The notes beneath the pieces were generated by a model. That model saw nothing but the letters and a program-made list of their open reading frames with translations. It was not told where the DNA came from and ran no database searches. A stretch of DNA of 42,147 bases from the NCBI GenBank assembly GCA_042408925.1, contig JBHOQO010000124.1:1-42147 (forward strand), written 5' to 3'. The translations under genes and the position numbers were made by a program. How positions within the stretch are numbered: the stretch's first letter is position 1; each line of letters opens with the position of its first letter. This DNA comes from BPIH01 sp042408925. GTDB taxonomy: Bacteria; Chloroflexota; Limnocylindria; Limnocylindrales; CSP1-4. This document shows, one piece after another, positions 26,461 to 34,560 of the stretch.

Positions 26461-27261
26461 ATGTTGATACGTCACGGGCATATCGCCCCCTGTTCGCTCG
26501 CAGCCGTCTTGCTGGCTGCAGGCTGTGCCGGCGGGGCCCAGCCGGCTGGCGGGATCGGTGGAGACGACCCCGGCGCGCAGGCGTCCCCCGGCATCGCGGC
26601 GGCGCATCCGCCATCGCGCGCGAGTGTGCCCACGACAGGCCAAGAGGTCCTCGCGGGCGGAGGCAACGACTATCCGCCCCGTGGATTGCCCCGAATCTAC
26701 GCGACCGCGTCATGGCCGCTGTATTCGACCTTCGATGGGGTCGTCTCGGAAGCTGACCTGTTCGTCGTCGCGGAGGTCGTCGGCGTTCGCCCCGGGCGGA
26801 CAGTCGGTGATCCGGCGCTGCCCTTCACCAATGCCGACCTCCTGGTGACCGACGTCGGCAGAGGGAACGCGTCGCCGGGGCGGGTGATCACGCTCGAGCA
26901 GACGGGGGGCATCTACCGACCAACACATGCCGCACAAGACGCAAAGGGTTCCGTGGAACCGCTCCCGTCCGAAGCGCCCGTCGGTGCGCAGCCATATCCT
27001 CCGGCGGACATCACCGACAGCCCGGTTGTGCTCGAGCTCCGCGATGACCCGTTACTGGCAATCGGCCAACGTGTCGCGGTCGCGCTTCGTTGGAATGCTG
27101 GCCTGGAGCTGTATCAGCTGGTCAATCCGCAAGGCCGGTTTAGGGTGGACGCAAACGGCCGGGTCCATCCCGCGAGGCTGGACGACCCGGCGGTCCAAAT
27201 GCTCGATGGCCTCACCGTCCAGGATCTACTCGAACTGGTAAGGTCCGTCCCGACCGCTTAG
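26461..27261 (+). CDS. lipoprotein of unknown function
   Basis: The signal peptide ends in the lipobox LLAAGC (Cys at residue ~22), so signal peptidase II would process it. A disordered Gly/Pro/Ala region to ~residue 70 leads into a folded domain (SEADLFVVAEVVGVRPGRTV, LLVTDVGRGN, ITLEQTGG, PLLAIGQRVAVALRW) that reads like a beta-rich module. It ends VQDLLELVRSV. I do not recognise a family. It sits directly after the secreted matrixin-like gene, so the two may work at the cell surface together. Confidence 0.7.
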   Translation: MLIRHGHIAPCSLAAVLLAAGCAGGAQPAGGIGGDDPGAQASPGIAAAHPPSRASVPTTGQEVLAGGGNDYPPRGLPRIYATASWPLYSTFDGVVSEADLFVVAEVVGVRPGRTVGDPALPFTNADLLVTDVGRGNASPGRVITLEQTGGIYRPTHAAQDAKGSVEPLPSEAPVGAQPYPPADITDSPVVLELRDDPLLAIGQRVAVALRWNAGLELYQLVNPQGRFRVDANGRVHPARLDDPAVQMLDGLTVQDLLELVRSVPTA

Positions 27262-27436
27262 TAGCCGGTCGCCGTTCGTAGGCGGCGTCGACGAGACGGT
27301 ACAGCGCCTCGGCCTCGTCCTGCCCTGCCGGCAGCTGGCCGATGCCGTCGACGAGGATGAGCTCGGAGCGGCAGATCCGCTCGACGATCTTGTGCGTCGA
27401 GGCGTCGACCCTGGACCGAGTGACCACCGAGGTCAA
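27245..27436 (-). pseudogene. istB: IS21-family IstB fragment
   Basis: On the minus strand the frame reads SELILVDGIGQLPAGQDEAE, then ALYRLVDAAYERRPAT. This corresponds to the Walker B/sensor part of the IstB transposition ATPase (normally ~250 residues, with 'LLIVDEIG' and 'Y.RRS'). Neither the Walker A part nor istA is present nearby, so it is a relic. The rest of 27262-27570 holds nothing else but the DUF499 promoter region. Confidence 0.65.
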
Positions 27437-27528
27437 CGACTCGGGCGTGGCACCGTAAGCACCTTGGTCGGGTCCCAGCTTTCAAACCTGCGCGACCTGG
27501 AGGACCGCCGGCGCGGCGGACCGCTGGG

Positions 27529-27534
27529 TACGAT
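27529..27534 (+). promoter_or_regulatory. possible -10 box of the DUF499 gene
   Basis: TACGAT lies 36 bases before the GTG at 27571, which has GAGGAC just upstream as ribosome-binding site. A promoter here would make DUF499 and the following gene a transcription unit separate from the methylase. Confidence 0.3.
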
Positions 27535-27570
27535 GGCGCCGACGGCTCAAATGGTCTGGCTGAGGACACA

Positions 27571-30387
27571 GTGACTACTCCCTGGTACCGCGTCGCCGTT
27601 CCGAGAGAGGACCTCCGCGAGCGCCGACCCCTCGACGCCGCCCAGTTCGCCGTCCACCTCGATCAGGTCGTCGCCGGCGACGCCCCGGCCGAGTACGGCG
27701 ACGCCGGCCGCTTCCTCGCCCGGACCCTCGTCACCGAGGGCCTCGCCCGGATCAGCGGCGAGGTCCTCCGGCGCCTCTCCGGCCGCCACGACGGGGCGAA
27801 CGCCGTCCTCAACCTCGTGACCGCCTTCGGCGGCGGCAAGACCCACGCCCTCACCCTCCTCTACCACCTCGCCAGGCTCGGCCCCGCCGCCGACGACCTC
27901 CCGGGCGTCCGTGCCCTCCTCGAGGCGAACGGCTTGACGAGCGTCCCCCAGGCGGCCGTCGCCGTCTTCGTCGGGACCCGCTGGGACGCCGTGACCGGGA
28001 CCGGCGGCGACGGGGAACCCGCCCGTCGGACCCCCTGGGGCCACATCGCCTGGCAGCTCGCCCGCGCGGCCGGCCGCCCCGACCTCTTCGCCGCCGTCGC
28101 CGAGCAGGACGCCGCCCGGGTCCGGCCCGGCAAGGAGGCGATCGCCCGCTCGCTCCCCGCCGATCGGCCGGTCCTCATCCTCATGGACGAGGTCATGAAC
28201 TTCATGACCGCGGCCCGGGCGATCCGGGTCGGCGAGAGCACCCTCGCCTCCCAGTTCTACGAGTACGTCCACAACCTCACCGACCTCGCCGATTCCCGGG
28301 ACCGCCTCGTCGTCGTCGCCGCCCTCCCGAAGTCGGAGGAGGAGATGTCGAGCGACGACTGGTCGGACTTCGCCCGGCTCGGGAAGGTCCTGACCCGGGT
28401 CGCCGAGCCGTACGTCCTCGCCAAGGACCTGGAAGTCCCGGAGATCATCCGCCGCCGCCTCTTCGACGACCCCGGCGACCCTGCGACGATCGAGGCGACC
28501 GCCCGCGCCTACGCCGCCTGGCTCGATCACCACCGCCATCTCGTCCCCGAATGGTTCCCGATCGATCGGGCCGTCGAGCGGTTCACCGCGACGTACCCCT
28601 TCCACCCGACCGTCCTCTCGGTCTTCGAGCGAAAGTGGCGGAGCCTGCCGTCCTTCCAGCAGACCCGGGGGATCCTCCGGCTCCTCGCCCAGTGGGTATC
28701 GATCGCCTACGCCGAGGGCTTCCAGGGCGCCCACGCCGACCCCCTCGTCGGCCTCGGAACCGCGCCGCTCGACGACGCAGCGTTCCGGACCGCGGTCCTC
28801 GACCAGCTCGGGAAGGGAGAGCTCGCGGCGGCGATCCAGTCCGATATCGCCGGCGCCGAGGCCTTCGCCGAGCGGCTCGACGCCGAGGCGCCTGAGAGCC
28901 TCCGGCGCACCCGGATCCATCGGAAGGTCGCGACGGCGATCTTCTTCGAATCGAGCGGCGGCCAGATCCGCGAGCGGGCGACGCTCCCCGAGATCCGGCT
29001 CGCCGTCGGAGAGCCCGGGCTCGAGATCGGGAACGTCGAGACCGCCCTCGACGCCCTCCGCGAAACCTGCTACTACCTGACCGCCGAGGGAAACGAGTAC
29101 CGCTTCTCGACGAAGGCGAACCTCAACCGCCGGCTCGCGGACCGCCGGGCCGCCCTCGATCCAACCGAGGTCGAGGCGCACGCCCAGGCCGAGATCCGGC
29201 GGGTCGTCGGGGAGCGGCGCGGGGTGACGACGCCGCTCGAGCCCGTCCTCTTCCCCGAGAACCCCGCGGCGATCCCGGACGTGCCGGCGCTCCGGCTCGT
29301 CGTCCTCGGCCTCGATCGGGCCCGCGGCGATCGGGCCCGGGCCTTCATCGCCGCGGCGATGGAGGAGCACGGCCAGGGCGCCCGGCGGTTCCGCAACGCG
29401 CTGATCTGGGCGATCCCCGACAGCGCCGGTCAGGTCCTCGAGGCCGCCCGCCGCCACCTCGCCTGCGTCCGGCTCGAGGCCGAGAACCCGAGCCTCGACG
29501 AGGAGGACCGCCGCCACCTCGCGGAGGCGAAGGGCCGCGCGGGCTCCGAGCTGACCGAGGCGGTCTGGCGGACGTACCGCTGGCTCGCCTTCCTCGCTCG
29601 GGACGGGACGCTGCGGGAGGAGGACCTGGGGCTCCTCCATTCGAGCGCCGCCGCCTCGTACCAGGAGCTCGTCCAGGCCCGGCTCCGCCAGTTCGACGAG
29701 ATCAGCGACGGCCTCGCCCCGGACCGGATCGTCCGGAACTGGCCGCCGAGCCTGACGGAGTGGAGGACGAAGGACGTCCGGGACGCCGTCTACGCCTCGC
29801 CGGCCTTCACTCGACTCCTCCGGACCGAGGCGCTGAAGGAGACGATCGCCCGGGGCGTCGCCGAGGGGCGCTTCGGGTATGCGACGAAGCAAGATGAGGG
29901 GTACGTCGGGGTCCGCATCGACGAGCTGTTCGCAGCGGCCGATGTCGAGTTCGGCGAGGACGTCGTCCTCCTCCCGGCCGAGGAGGCTCGGGCGCTCAAG
30001 GCGGCGCTCGCTTCCGGTGCGGCTGTGGAGGGCGACGTCCCCGGACCCCAGCCCCTGCCGGGCGGCGGCGGCACCGATGTCGCCACGACCGAAGGCGCCC
30101 GGGGCCCGTCGATGCACCCGGAGCTCTTTCCCGTCCGGCGCGTCGCCGCCGTTCGCTGGCAGGGCTCGATCCCCTATCAGAAGTGGACGTCGTTCTACAC
30201 GAAGGTCCTCCAGCGGCTCGTCGAGGTCGGGGCCCCCGACGGCGGCCTCCAGGTCCGAGTCGAGTTCGAGGCCCGGCCGCCGGGCGGCCTCTACCCTGAC
30301 CGGGCCGACGAGGCCCGCCAGGGCCTCCGCGAGCTCGGCCTCCCGTACGACGTCACGGTCGAGGACGACGAAGAAGGCGAGGCGTAG
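27571..30387 (+). CDS. DUF499-family P-loop ATPase (defence locus)
   Basis: The 938-residue protein has Walker A TAFGGGKTHAL (84-94; GGGKTH is the DUF499 hallmark) and Walker B RPVLILMDEVMNFM (~199-212). A winged-helix-like middle follows (FHPTVLSVFERKWRSLPSFQ, QTRGILRLLAQW), then Arg-rich segments (TPLEPVLFPENPAAIPDVP) and a C-terminal domain after a Gly/Pro linker at ~815-830. DUF499 proteins are large ATPases repeatedly found beside DUF1156 methylases and SNF2 helicases in defence islands; their reaction is not established. GTG 27571 is supported by GAGG 5 bases before it. The next gene starts 5 bases after its stop, so they form an operon. Confidence 0.9.
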   Translation: MTTPWYRVAVPREDLRERRPLDAAQFAVHLDQVVAGDAPAEYGDAGRFLARTLVTEGLARISGEVLRRLSGRHDGANAVLNLVTAFGGGKTHALTLLYHLARLGPAADDLPGVRALLEANGLTSVPQAAVAVFVGTRWDAVTGTGGDGEPARRTPWGHIAWQLARAAGRPDLFAAVAEQDAARVRPGKEAIARSLPADRPVLILMDEVMNFMTAARAIRVGESTLASQFYEYVHNLTDLADSRDRLVVVAALPKSEEEMSSDDWSDFARLGKVLTRVAEPYVLAKDLEVPEIIRRRLFDDPGDPATIEATARAYAAWLDHHRHLVPEWFPIDRAVERFTATYPFHPTVLSVFERKWRSLPSFQQTRGILRLLAQWVSIAYAEGFQGAHADPLVGLGTAPLDDAAFRTAVLDQLGKGELAAAIQSDIAGAEAFAERLDAEAPESLRRTRIHRKVATAIFFESSGGQIRERATLPEIRLAVGEPGLEIGNVETALDALRETCYYLTAEGNEYRFSTKANLNRRLADRRAALDPTEVEAHAQAEIRRVVGERRGVTTPLEPVLFPENPAAIPDVPALRLVVLGLDRARGDRARAFIAAAMEEHGQGARRFRNALIWAIPDSAGQVLEAARRHLACVRLEAENPSLDEEDRRHLAEAKGRAGSELTEAVWRTYRWLAFLARDGTLREEDLGLLHSSAAASYQELVQARLRQFDEISDGLAPDRIVRNWPPSLTEWRTKDVRDAVYASPAFTRLLRTEALKETIARGVAEGRFGYATKQDEGYVGVRIDELFAAADVEFGEDVVLLPAEEARALKAALASGAAVEGDVPGPQPLPGGGGTDVATTEGARGPSMHPELFPVRRVAAVRWQGSIPYQKWTSFYTKVLQRLVEVGAPDGGLQVRVEFEARPPGGLYPDRADEARQGLRELGLPYDVTVEDDEEGEA

Positions 30388-30392
30388 CTCGG

Positions 30393-31379
30393 TTGAACGC
30401 CAGGACCATCCTCATCGCGGGGCCACGCACGGATGAGGAGATGACGTTCCGGACCTACCGGGGATATCTGGAGGCGGTCCGAATGGCGATCAATGCCAGC
30501 TGCCCGTCCGCGTCCGATCTAATGGCCGGGGTGGCGAATGCCGTGAATACGGGGCGTTGGCGCTCGTGTACCCCCACCGGCCGATCGCTGAGCGCGCGAG
30601 CGGGCCGGTTCCTCCGCAATGCGTGGGCCACCGAGGTGCTGCTCAACTCGGCGCGTCGCGTCGGTGGCGACGACCTGATCACCTTCGCGAACCACTGGGC
30701 GCCCGTGCAAGCCTACTACGCCGTGTTCGAGGCGCTGAACGCGGTGACCTTGGTGGTCACGGGCAACGCGCCGAAAACGCACGGAGCGATGTTGCGTTGG
30801 ACCGCTGACCAAATTGCCAGCTCGAGTTCGCCATTTCCCGCCCCTTGGACGTGTCGAGCGACCGGCGCTCCGCACAGCTATGGCTTTGCCGGCTTCCCCG
30901 CAGGCTGGATTCCGTCACGAGTCAGCAACATCGCGACGCCAAGCAACGGCACCTGCTGGGACCACATCTTCCTAGCGCTAAAGACAACCCGGAAGCGGCA
31001 GATCGAGGAGCACAGGCCACGGTGGCTGAGGGAGCTACAGACTAAGAGTGGCGCATCGCGCAAGCGGCTCCCGAAGTCCACCGCACTCCAGCGAGCTAGC
31101 GCGATGCGGCCCACCACGCTGTTCGACCTCCTCTATCGGCTGCGCATCCGCTCCAACTACCAGGACGCCGACGCATTCCTACGGGGTGCTCTGACCCCGG
31201 CCGACGCCGCAGCCTTCCACCAAGCGCTCGGCGACGTTGTCGCCGCGACCCTGCTAGTTCTGGAGATCTATCTTTCGCACCAGGTGGGCAAGAGCGCTCT
31301 TGAGGACCAGCTGACGGCGCTGAACATGCCTTCGGTATTTGCGAAAGACTCGGCCGAAGCGCGCCGAACCCACTGGTAA
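30393..31379 (+). CDS. unrecognised 328-residue protein, possibly HEPN-like, coupled to DUF499
   Basis: No named family is recognised. TTG 30393 lies 5 bases after the DUF499 stop, with AGGCGAGG upstream, so it is expressed with it. The middle part (ANHWAPVQAYYAVFEALNAV, then GNAPKTHGAMLRWTADQI) and the late helix LYRLRIRSNYQDADAFL, followed by VVAATLLVLEIYLSHQVGK, recall the all-helical HEPN fold, where the second motif is usually R-x-x-x-N-x-x-H or -Y. A HEPN RNase would be a fitting effector. Codon use is more mixed than in DUF499. Family assignment is inference and could be wrong. Confidence 0.55.
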   Translation: MNARTILIAGPRTDEEMTFRTYRGYLEAVRMAINASCPSASDLMAGVANAVNTGRWRSCTPTGRSLSARAGRFLRNAWATEVLLNSARRVGGDDLITFANHWAPVQAYYAVFEALNAVTLVVTGNAPKTHGAMLRWTADQIASSSSPFPAPWTCRATGAPHSYGFAGFPAGWIPSRVSNIATPSNGTCWDHIFLALKTTRKRQIEEHRPRWLRELQTKSGASRKRLPKSTALQRASAMRPTTLFDLLYRLRIRSNYQDADAFLRGALTPADAAAFHQALGDVVAATLLVLEIYLSHQVGKSALEDQLTALNMPSVFAKDSAEARRTHW

Positions 31380-31425
31380 GATCGGACACCCTGGACGTCC
31401 ACATTGGCTCCACCGCGAGAGTCTC

Positions 31426-32163
31426 ATGAATAAGCGACCCCATCGCGTGCGCCGCTTCGTCGGCGTGGACCTCGCCTCCAAGCCGGAGGGCACGGCCGCC
31501 TGCGTCCTCGAATGGCAGGCCGGGCAGGCCCGCATCCTGGAGCTCTACCAGCCGGTCGAGGACGACCTCCTCGTCGCCCTAGCCGAAGGAGCCGACCTCG
31601 TCGCCATCGACGCCCCGCTGGGCTGGCCGCTCCCGTTCGTCGAGGCGGTCTCGGCGCACGCCGCGGGCGAGCCGTGGACGAAGGGGCCGGACCGCGACGA
31701 GCTCAGGTACCGCGTGACCGATCGGGTCGTCCGGAAGGTGGTCGGGCGGTGGCCCCTCTCGGTCAGCACGGACCGGATCGGCGTCGTGGCGTTCCGGGCG
31801 GCCCGGCTCCACTCCCGCCTTCGCCCCGAATCGAGGACGCGGGACGGCAGCGACGGTGTCCTGGAGGTCTATCCCGCGGCCGCGCTCCACCGCTGGGACC
31901 TACACCACCGTCGCTACAAAGGACCCGGGGGTCGCAAGGAACGCAGTCCGATCCTCGACGGCATCGCCGGCCTTGTGGCACTCGACCTCGCCGGCCACGA
32001 AGGGGAGCTCCTCGATTCCGACGATCGGCTCGACGCCCTCATCGCGGCCCTCGTTGCCCTGGCGAAGGATCTCGGCCGGGTCGACCCGCTGCCAGATGAC
32101 TGGGCCGACGCGGCCCGGGTCGAGGGCTGGATCTGGCTGCCCCGCGCCGGGCCGCTGTCGTGA
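31426..32163 (+). CDS. DUF429 family predicted RNase H-fold nuclease
   Basis: The 245-residue protein has the DUF429 pattern of an RNase H-like fold with spaced acids: FVGVDLASKPEGTA (first strand Asp), DLVAIDAPLGWPLP, GVLEVYPAAALHRWDL and, near the C-terminus, DDRLDALIAALVALAK. These acids are in the positions where RNase H-fold enzymes bind metal. ATG 31426 begins at a conserved hydrophobic strand; upstream frame to 31339 is not conserved. Its role is unknown. It follows the HEPN-like gene by 46 bases on the same strand, so a link to the defence locus is possible but unproven. Confidence 0.8.
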   Translation: MNKRPHRVRRFVGVDLASKPEGTAACVLEWQAGQARILELYQPVEDDLLVALAEGADLVAIDAPLGWPLPFVEAVSAHAAGEPWTKGPDRDELRYRVTDRVVRKVVGRWPLSVSTDRIGVVAFRAARLHSRLRPESRTRDGSDGVLEVYPAAALHRWDLHHRRYKGPGGRKERSPILDGIAGLVALDLAGHEGELLDSDDRLDALIAALVALAKDLGRVDPLPDDWADAARVEGWIWLPRAGPLS

Positions 32164-32323
32164 CGGCGTCGTCGGCAGGCGGGCGAACGAGCGCCACCGG
32201 ACGGGTGTTGGATCACCAGGACCCAGATGGGCAGAACAAGCGGGGGCGTGTAAGGATGTGCGAAGGCTAGGCTGCGGCGCTCCGGGTTGGTACCGACGCG
32301 CAGCCGCCCTCGGAGGCCTTCGA

Positions 32324-32656
32324 ATGGCATCAACATCACCCGCCCCGCGACCGCCTCGGAACTTGGACGAGATCCTCACGAGTCCGGTTCGCGTGTACGC
32401 CGCCGATCATCAGCCGATCCGGCTCTTGGCTGAGCTCGAAGGGATCACCCCTGCGGAGCTCGTGCATCGAGCCCTCGCAGCGTATCTCGGTGCCCACGGA
32501 CAGCGTCTCGCGCAGATGGCGCGTCAGGCGCAGGGTCTCGTCGAGAAGCGAGACCTCGAAGGGCTCGCCGCCTTCCTTGCCGAGTCCCGGATCGCTCGTC
32601 GATCTGCGCGAGCGGCACGCCTGGCGGCACTCAGACGCCAGCCGGGGACCGACTGA
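32324..32656 (+). CDS. small helical protein of unknown function
   Basis: 110 residues from ATG 32324, preceded by CGGAGG at 7-12 bases, an excellent ribosome-binding site. The middle reads IRLLAELEGITPAELVHRAL, then AAYLGAHGQRLAQMARQAQG, a helix-rich pattern like RHH-type or antitoxin-like proteins. The C-terminus is Arg/Ala-rich. No toxin partner is seen; the next gene is a tRNA on the other strand. The 160 bases before it hold no gene. Confidence 0.6.
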   Translation: MASTSPAPRPPRNLDEILTSPVRVYAADHQPIRLLAELEGITPAELVHRALAAYLGAHGQRLAQMARQAQGLVEKRDLEGLAAFLAESRIARRSARAARLAALRRQPGTD

Positions 32657-32691
32657 CCTCCGCAGACGGCAGTCGGCGATCGCTCGACCGC

Positions 32692-32777
32692 TGGTGCCGA
32701 GGGCGAGATTCGAACTCGCACGGGGTCGCCCCCAGCCGAGTTTAAGTCGGCCGCGTCTGCCGTTCCGCCACCTCGGC
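32692..32777 (-). tRNA. tRNA-Leu (UAA)
   Basis: It has a GCCGAGG/CCTCGGC acceptor stem, a long variable arm and anticodon TAA in loop CTTAAAC. T-loop GTTCGAAT is present and CCA is encoded. Confidence 0.93.
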
Positions 32778-32864
32778 GCCGAGCCGACATCGTAGCGCCC
32801 GAACCGGCCGGCGGATCGCCCCGGGCGACCGTCGAGTGCCGGGCGCTCCCGCCCCCTCCCCGCC

Positions 32865-33986
32865 CTACCCCCCGACCCCGAGCTCCTCCCGAACCTGGAT
32901 CGCCCGGACGATGTCGCCCCGGGTCAGGAGCCCGACCGGCCGACCGCCGTCGACGACCGGCAGCTGCTCGAAGTCGCCGACCCCGAGCGCCTCGAGGGCA
33001 TCGAGGAGGCTGTCGTCGAGGCCGACCGTTCGCACCCCGTCGCGGCCACCCATGATCTCGGCGACCGTCGTCGAGGCGCGCCGCTCCGGCGGCACTGCCC
33101 GGACGTCCGAGAGCGTGACGATCCCGACGACCCGGCCGTCGACGACCGGGACGGCCCGCCGGTACCCCGGGAGCATGATCTCGTCGACGAGGCGGGCGAC
33201 GCTCTCACCCGGGAGGACGAAGCTCGGGTCGGGGCGGAGGACGTCCCGGACCCGGACGCCCCGGAGCCGCTGGTCGATAACGACCTGCTGGAGCCAGGCC
33301 GACGCCGCCCCGTGGATGAACCAGCCGATCGCGGCGATCCAGAGCCCGCTCAGGAGCTCGCCGTCGAGGACCCGCCAGAAGCCCCAGGCAAAGAAGCCGT
33401 AGGCGACGAGCTGGCCGACCCGGACGGCGACCTCGGTCGCCCGACGGAGGCTCCCGGTCGCGTTCCAGACGAGGGCCCGGAGGACCCGCCCCCCGTCGAG
33501 CGGAAAGCCGGGCAGGAGGTTGAAGAGGCCGAGGAGGAGGTTCACCGTCGCCAGGTAGTCGGCGACGACGCCCGGTCGCGTCCCCGCCCCGAAGAGGCCC
33601 GCGGCCCCGAAAGCGAGGCCGGCGACGACGAGGCTCGTCAGCGGCCCGACGACGGCGACGACGAACTCGGTCAGCGGCCGCTTGCTCTCGCCGCCGAGGT
33701 TCGAGACGCCGCCGAAGAGGAAGAGGGTGATCGAGCGGGCATCGAGGCCCCGGGCCCGGGCGACGAGGGAATGGGCGAGCTCGTGGAGGAGGACCGAGGC
33801 GAAGAGGAGCATCGCCGCGACGATCCCGAGGACGAGGGCCTCGGTCCGGCCGACGTCGGGCAGGACGCTCGGAAAGTAGCCGACGGCGAGGGACCAGGTG
33901 ACGAGGGCGAAGATGAGGAGCCAGCTGGCGTGGATGCCGACCTCGACGCCGAAGATCCGACCGATCCTGAACGTGTGCCCGACCAT
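32865..33986 (-). CDS. site-2 protease family (M50) membrane metalloprotease with CBS pair
   Basis: This intramembrane zinc protease of 373 residues has the zinc motif HELAH (68-72) in a membrane helix and the second motif NLLPGFPLDGGRVLRAL (~157-173), where Asp completes the site. Five or six hydrophobic segments are followed from ~residue 240 by two CBS domains (VRDVLRPDPSFVLPGESVA and TVAEIMGGRDGVRTVGLDDS) that usually bind adenine nucleotides. It may cleave membrane-bound regulators in an energy-responsive way. ATG 33986 has AAGGAG directly adjacent, slightly tight spacing. It stands alone between tRNA genes. Confidence 0.93.
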   Translation of the reverse strand: MVGHTFRIGRIFGVEVGIHASWLLIFALVTWSLAVGYFPSVLPDVGRTEALVLGIVAAMLLFASVLLHELAHSLVARARGLDARSITLFLFGGVSNLGGESKRPLTEFVVAVVGPLTSLVVAGLAFGAAGLFGAGTRPGVVADYLATVNLLLGLFNLLPGFPLDGGRVLRALVWNATGSLRRATEVAVRVGQLVAYGFFAWGFWRVLDGELLSGLWIAAIGWFIHGAASAWLQQVVIDQRLRGVRVRDVLRPDPSFVLPGESVARLVDEIMLPGYRRAVPVVDGRVVGIVTLSDVRAVPPERRASTTVAEIMGGRDGVRTVGLDDSLLDALEALGVGDFEQLPVVDGGRPVGLLTRGDIVRAIQVREELGVGG

Positions 33987-34081
33987 CTCCTTCCCTCGCC
34001 CTGCGACCGGCGTCCGACGGCCCGGGCCGGCTGCGGGTGGACGGTGTCGCGGCGCTGGGCCGGGCAGACGCTCGGGGATGC

Positions 34082-34158
34082 TGGAGGCGACGGCCGGATT
34101 CGAACCGGCGAATAGAGGTTTTGCAGACCTCCGCCTTAGACCACTTGGCTACGTCGCC
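34082..34158 (-). tRNA. tRNA-Cys (GCA)
   Basis: It has a GGCGACG/CGTCGCC acceptor, anticodon GCA in loop CTGCAAA, discriminator U as expected for Cys, T-arm GGTTCGAATCC and an encoded CCA. Confidence 0.93.
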
Positions 34159-34180
34159 TCGCGGCGGCGGGCGATCGCCC

Positions 34181-34254
34181 TGGCTGCCCCGCGAGGATTC
34201 GAACCTCGGTTCTCGGATCCAAAGTCCGCTGTCCTACCACTAGACGACGGGGCA
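34181..34254 (-). tRNA. tRNA-Gln (UUG)
   Basis: It has a TGCCCCG/CGGGGCA acceptor (U1-A72 pair typical of Gln), anticodon TTG in loop CTTTGGA, T-arm GGTTCGAATCC and an encoded CCA. Confidence 0.92.
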
Positions 34255-34298
34255 GCGGCGTCCTCGCGGCGGCTTTAGCGTATCGCAGGCAAAAAAGA

Positions 34299-34374
34299 TG
34301 GAGCGGAAGACGGGACTCGAACCCGCGACCCTCACCTTGGCAAGGTGATGCTCTACCAACTGAGCCACTTCCGC
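34299..34374 (-). tRNA. tRNA-Gly (GCC)
   Basis: It has a GCGGAAG/CTTCCGC acceptor, anticodon GCC in loop TTGCCAA, T-arm GGTTCGAGTCC and an encoded CCA. Confidence 0.93.
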
Positions 34375-34408
34375 TCGGTCGATCACCGACCCGGCAGAAA
34401 GGAGGGGG

Positions 34409-34484
34409 TGGTGCCGAGAGCCAGACTCGAACTGGCGACACCGTGATTTTCAGTCACGTGCTCTACCACCTGAGCTATCTCGGC
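34409..34484 (-). tRNA. tRNA-Phe (GAA)
   Basis: It has a GCCGAGA/TCTCGGC acceptor, anticodon GAA in loop CTGAAAA, T-arm AGTTCGAGTCT and an encoded CCA. The IS481-family element begins ~76 bases beyond its 5' end. Confidence 0.93.
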
Positions 34485-34560
34485 CCGATTCCCAGCCGGT
34501 CCATCGGCCGATCGTCGGCGGGCGAAAGGATACCACGCTGGTTGGCGGCCTTCAAGATCG

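Noticed and set aside
27547..30117. 856-codon minus-strand frame
   Set aside because: Shadow of DUF499; composition dominated by Glu/Gly/Arg with no motif.
34082..34484. tRNA genes as an integration site for a genomic island
   Set aside because: No partial tRNA duplicate or integrase gene is visible; the adjacent IS481-family element does not target tRNA ends.
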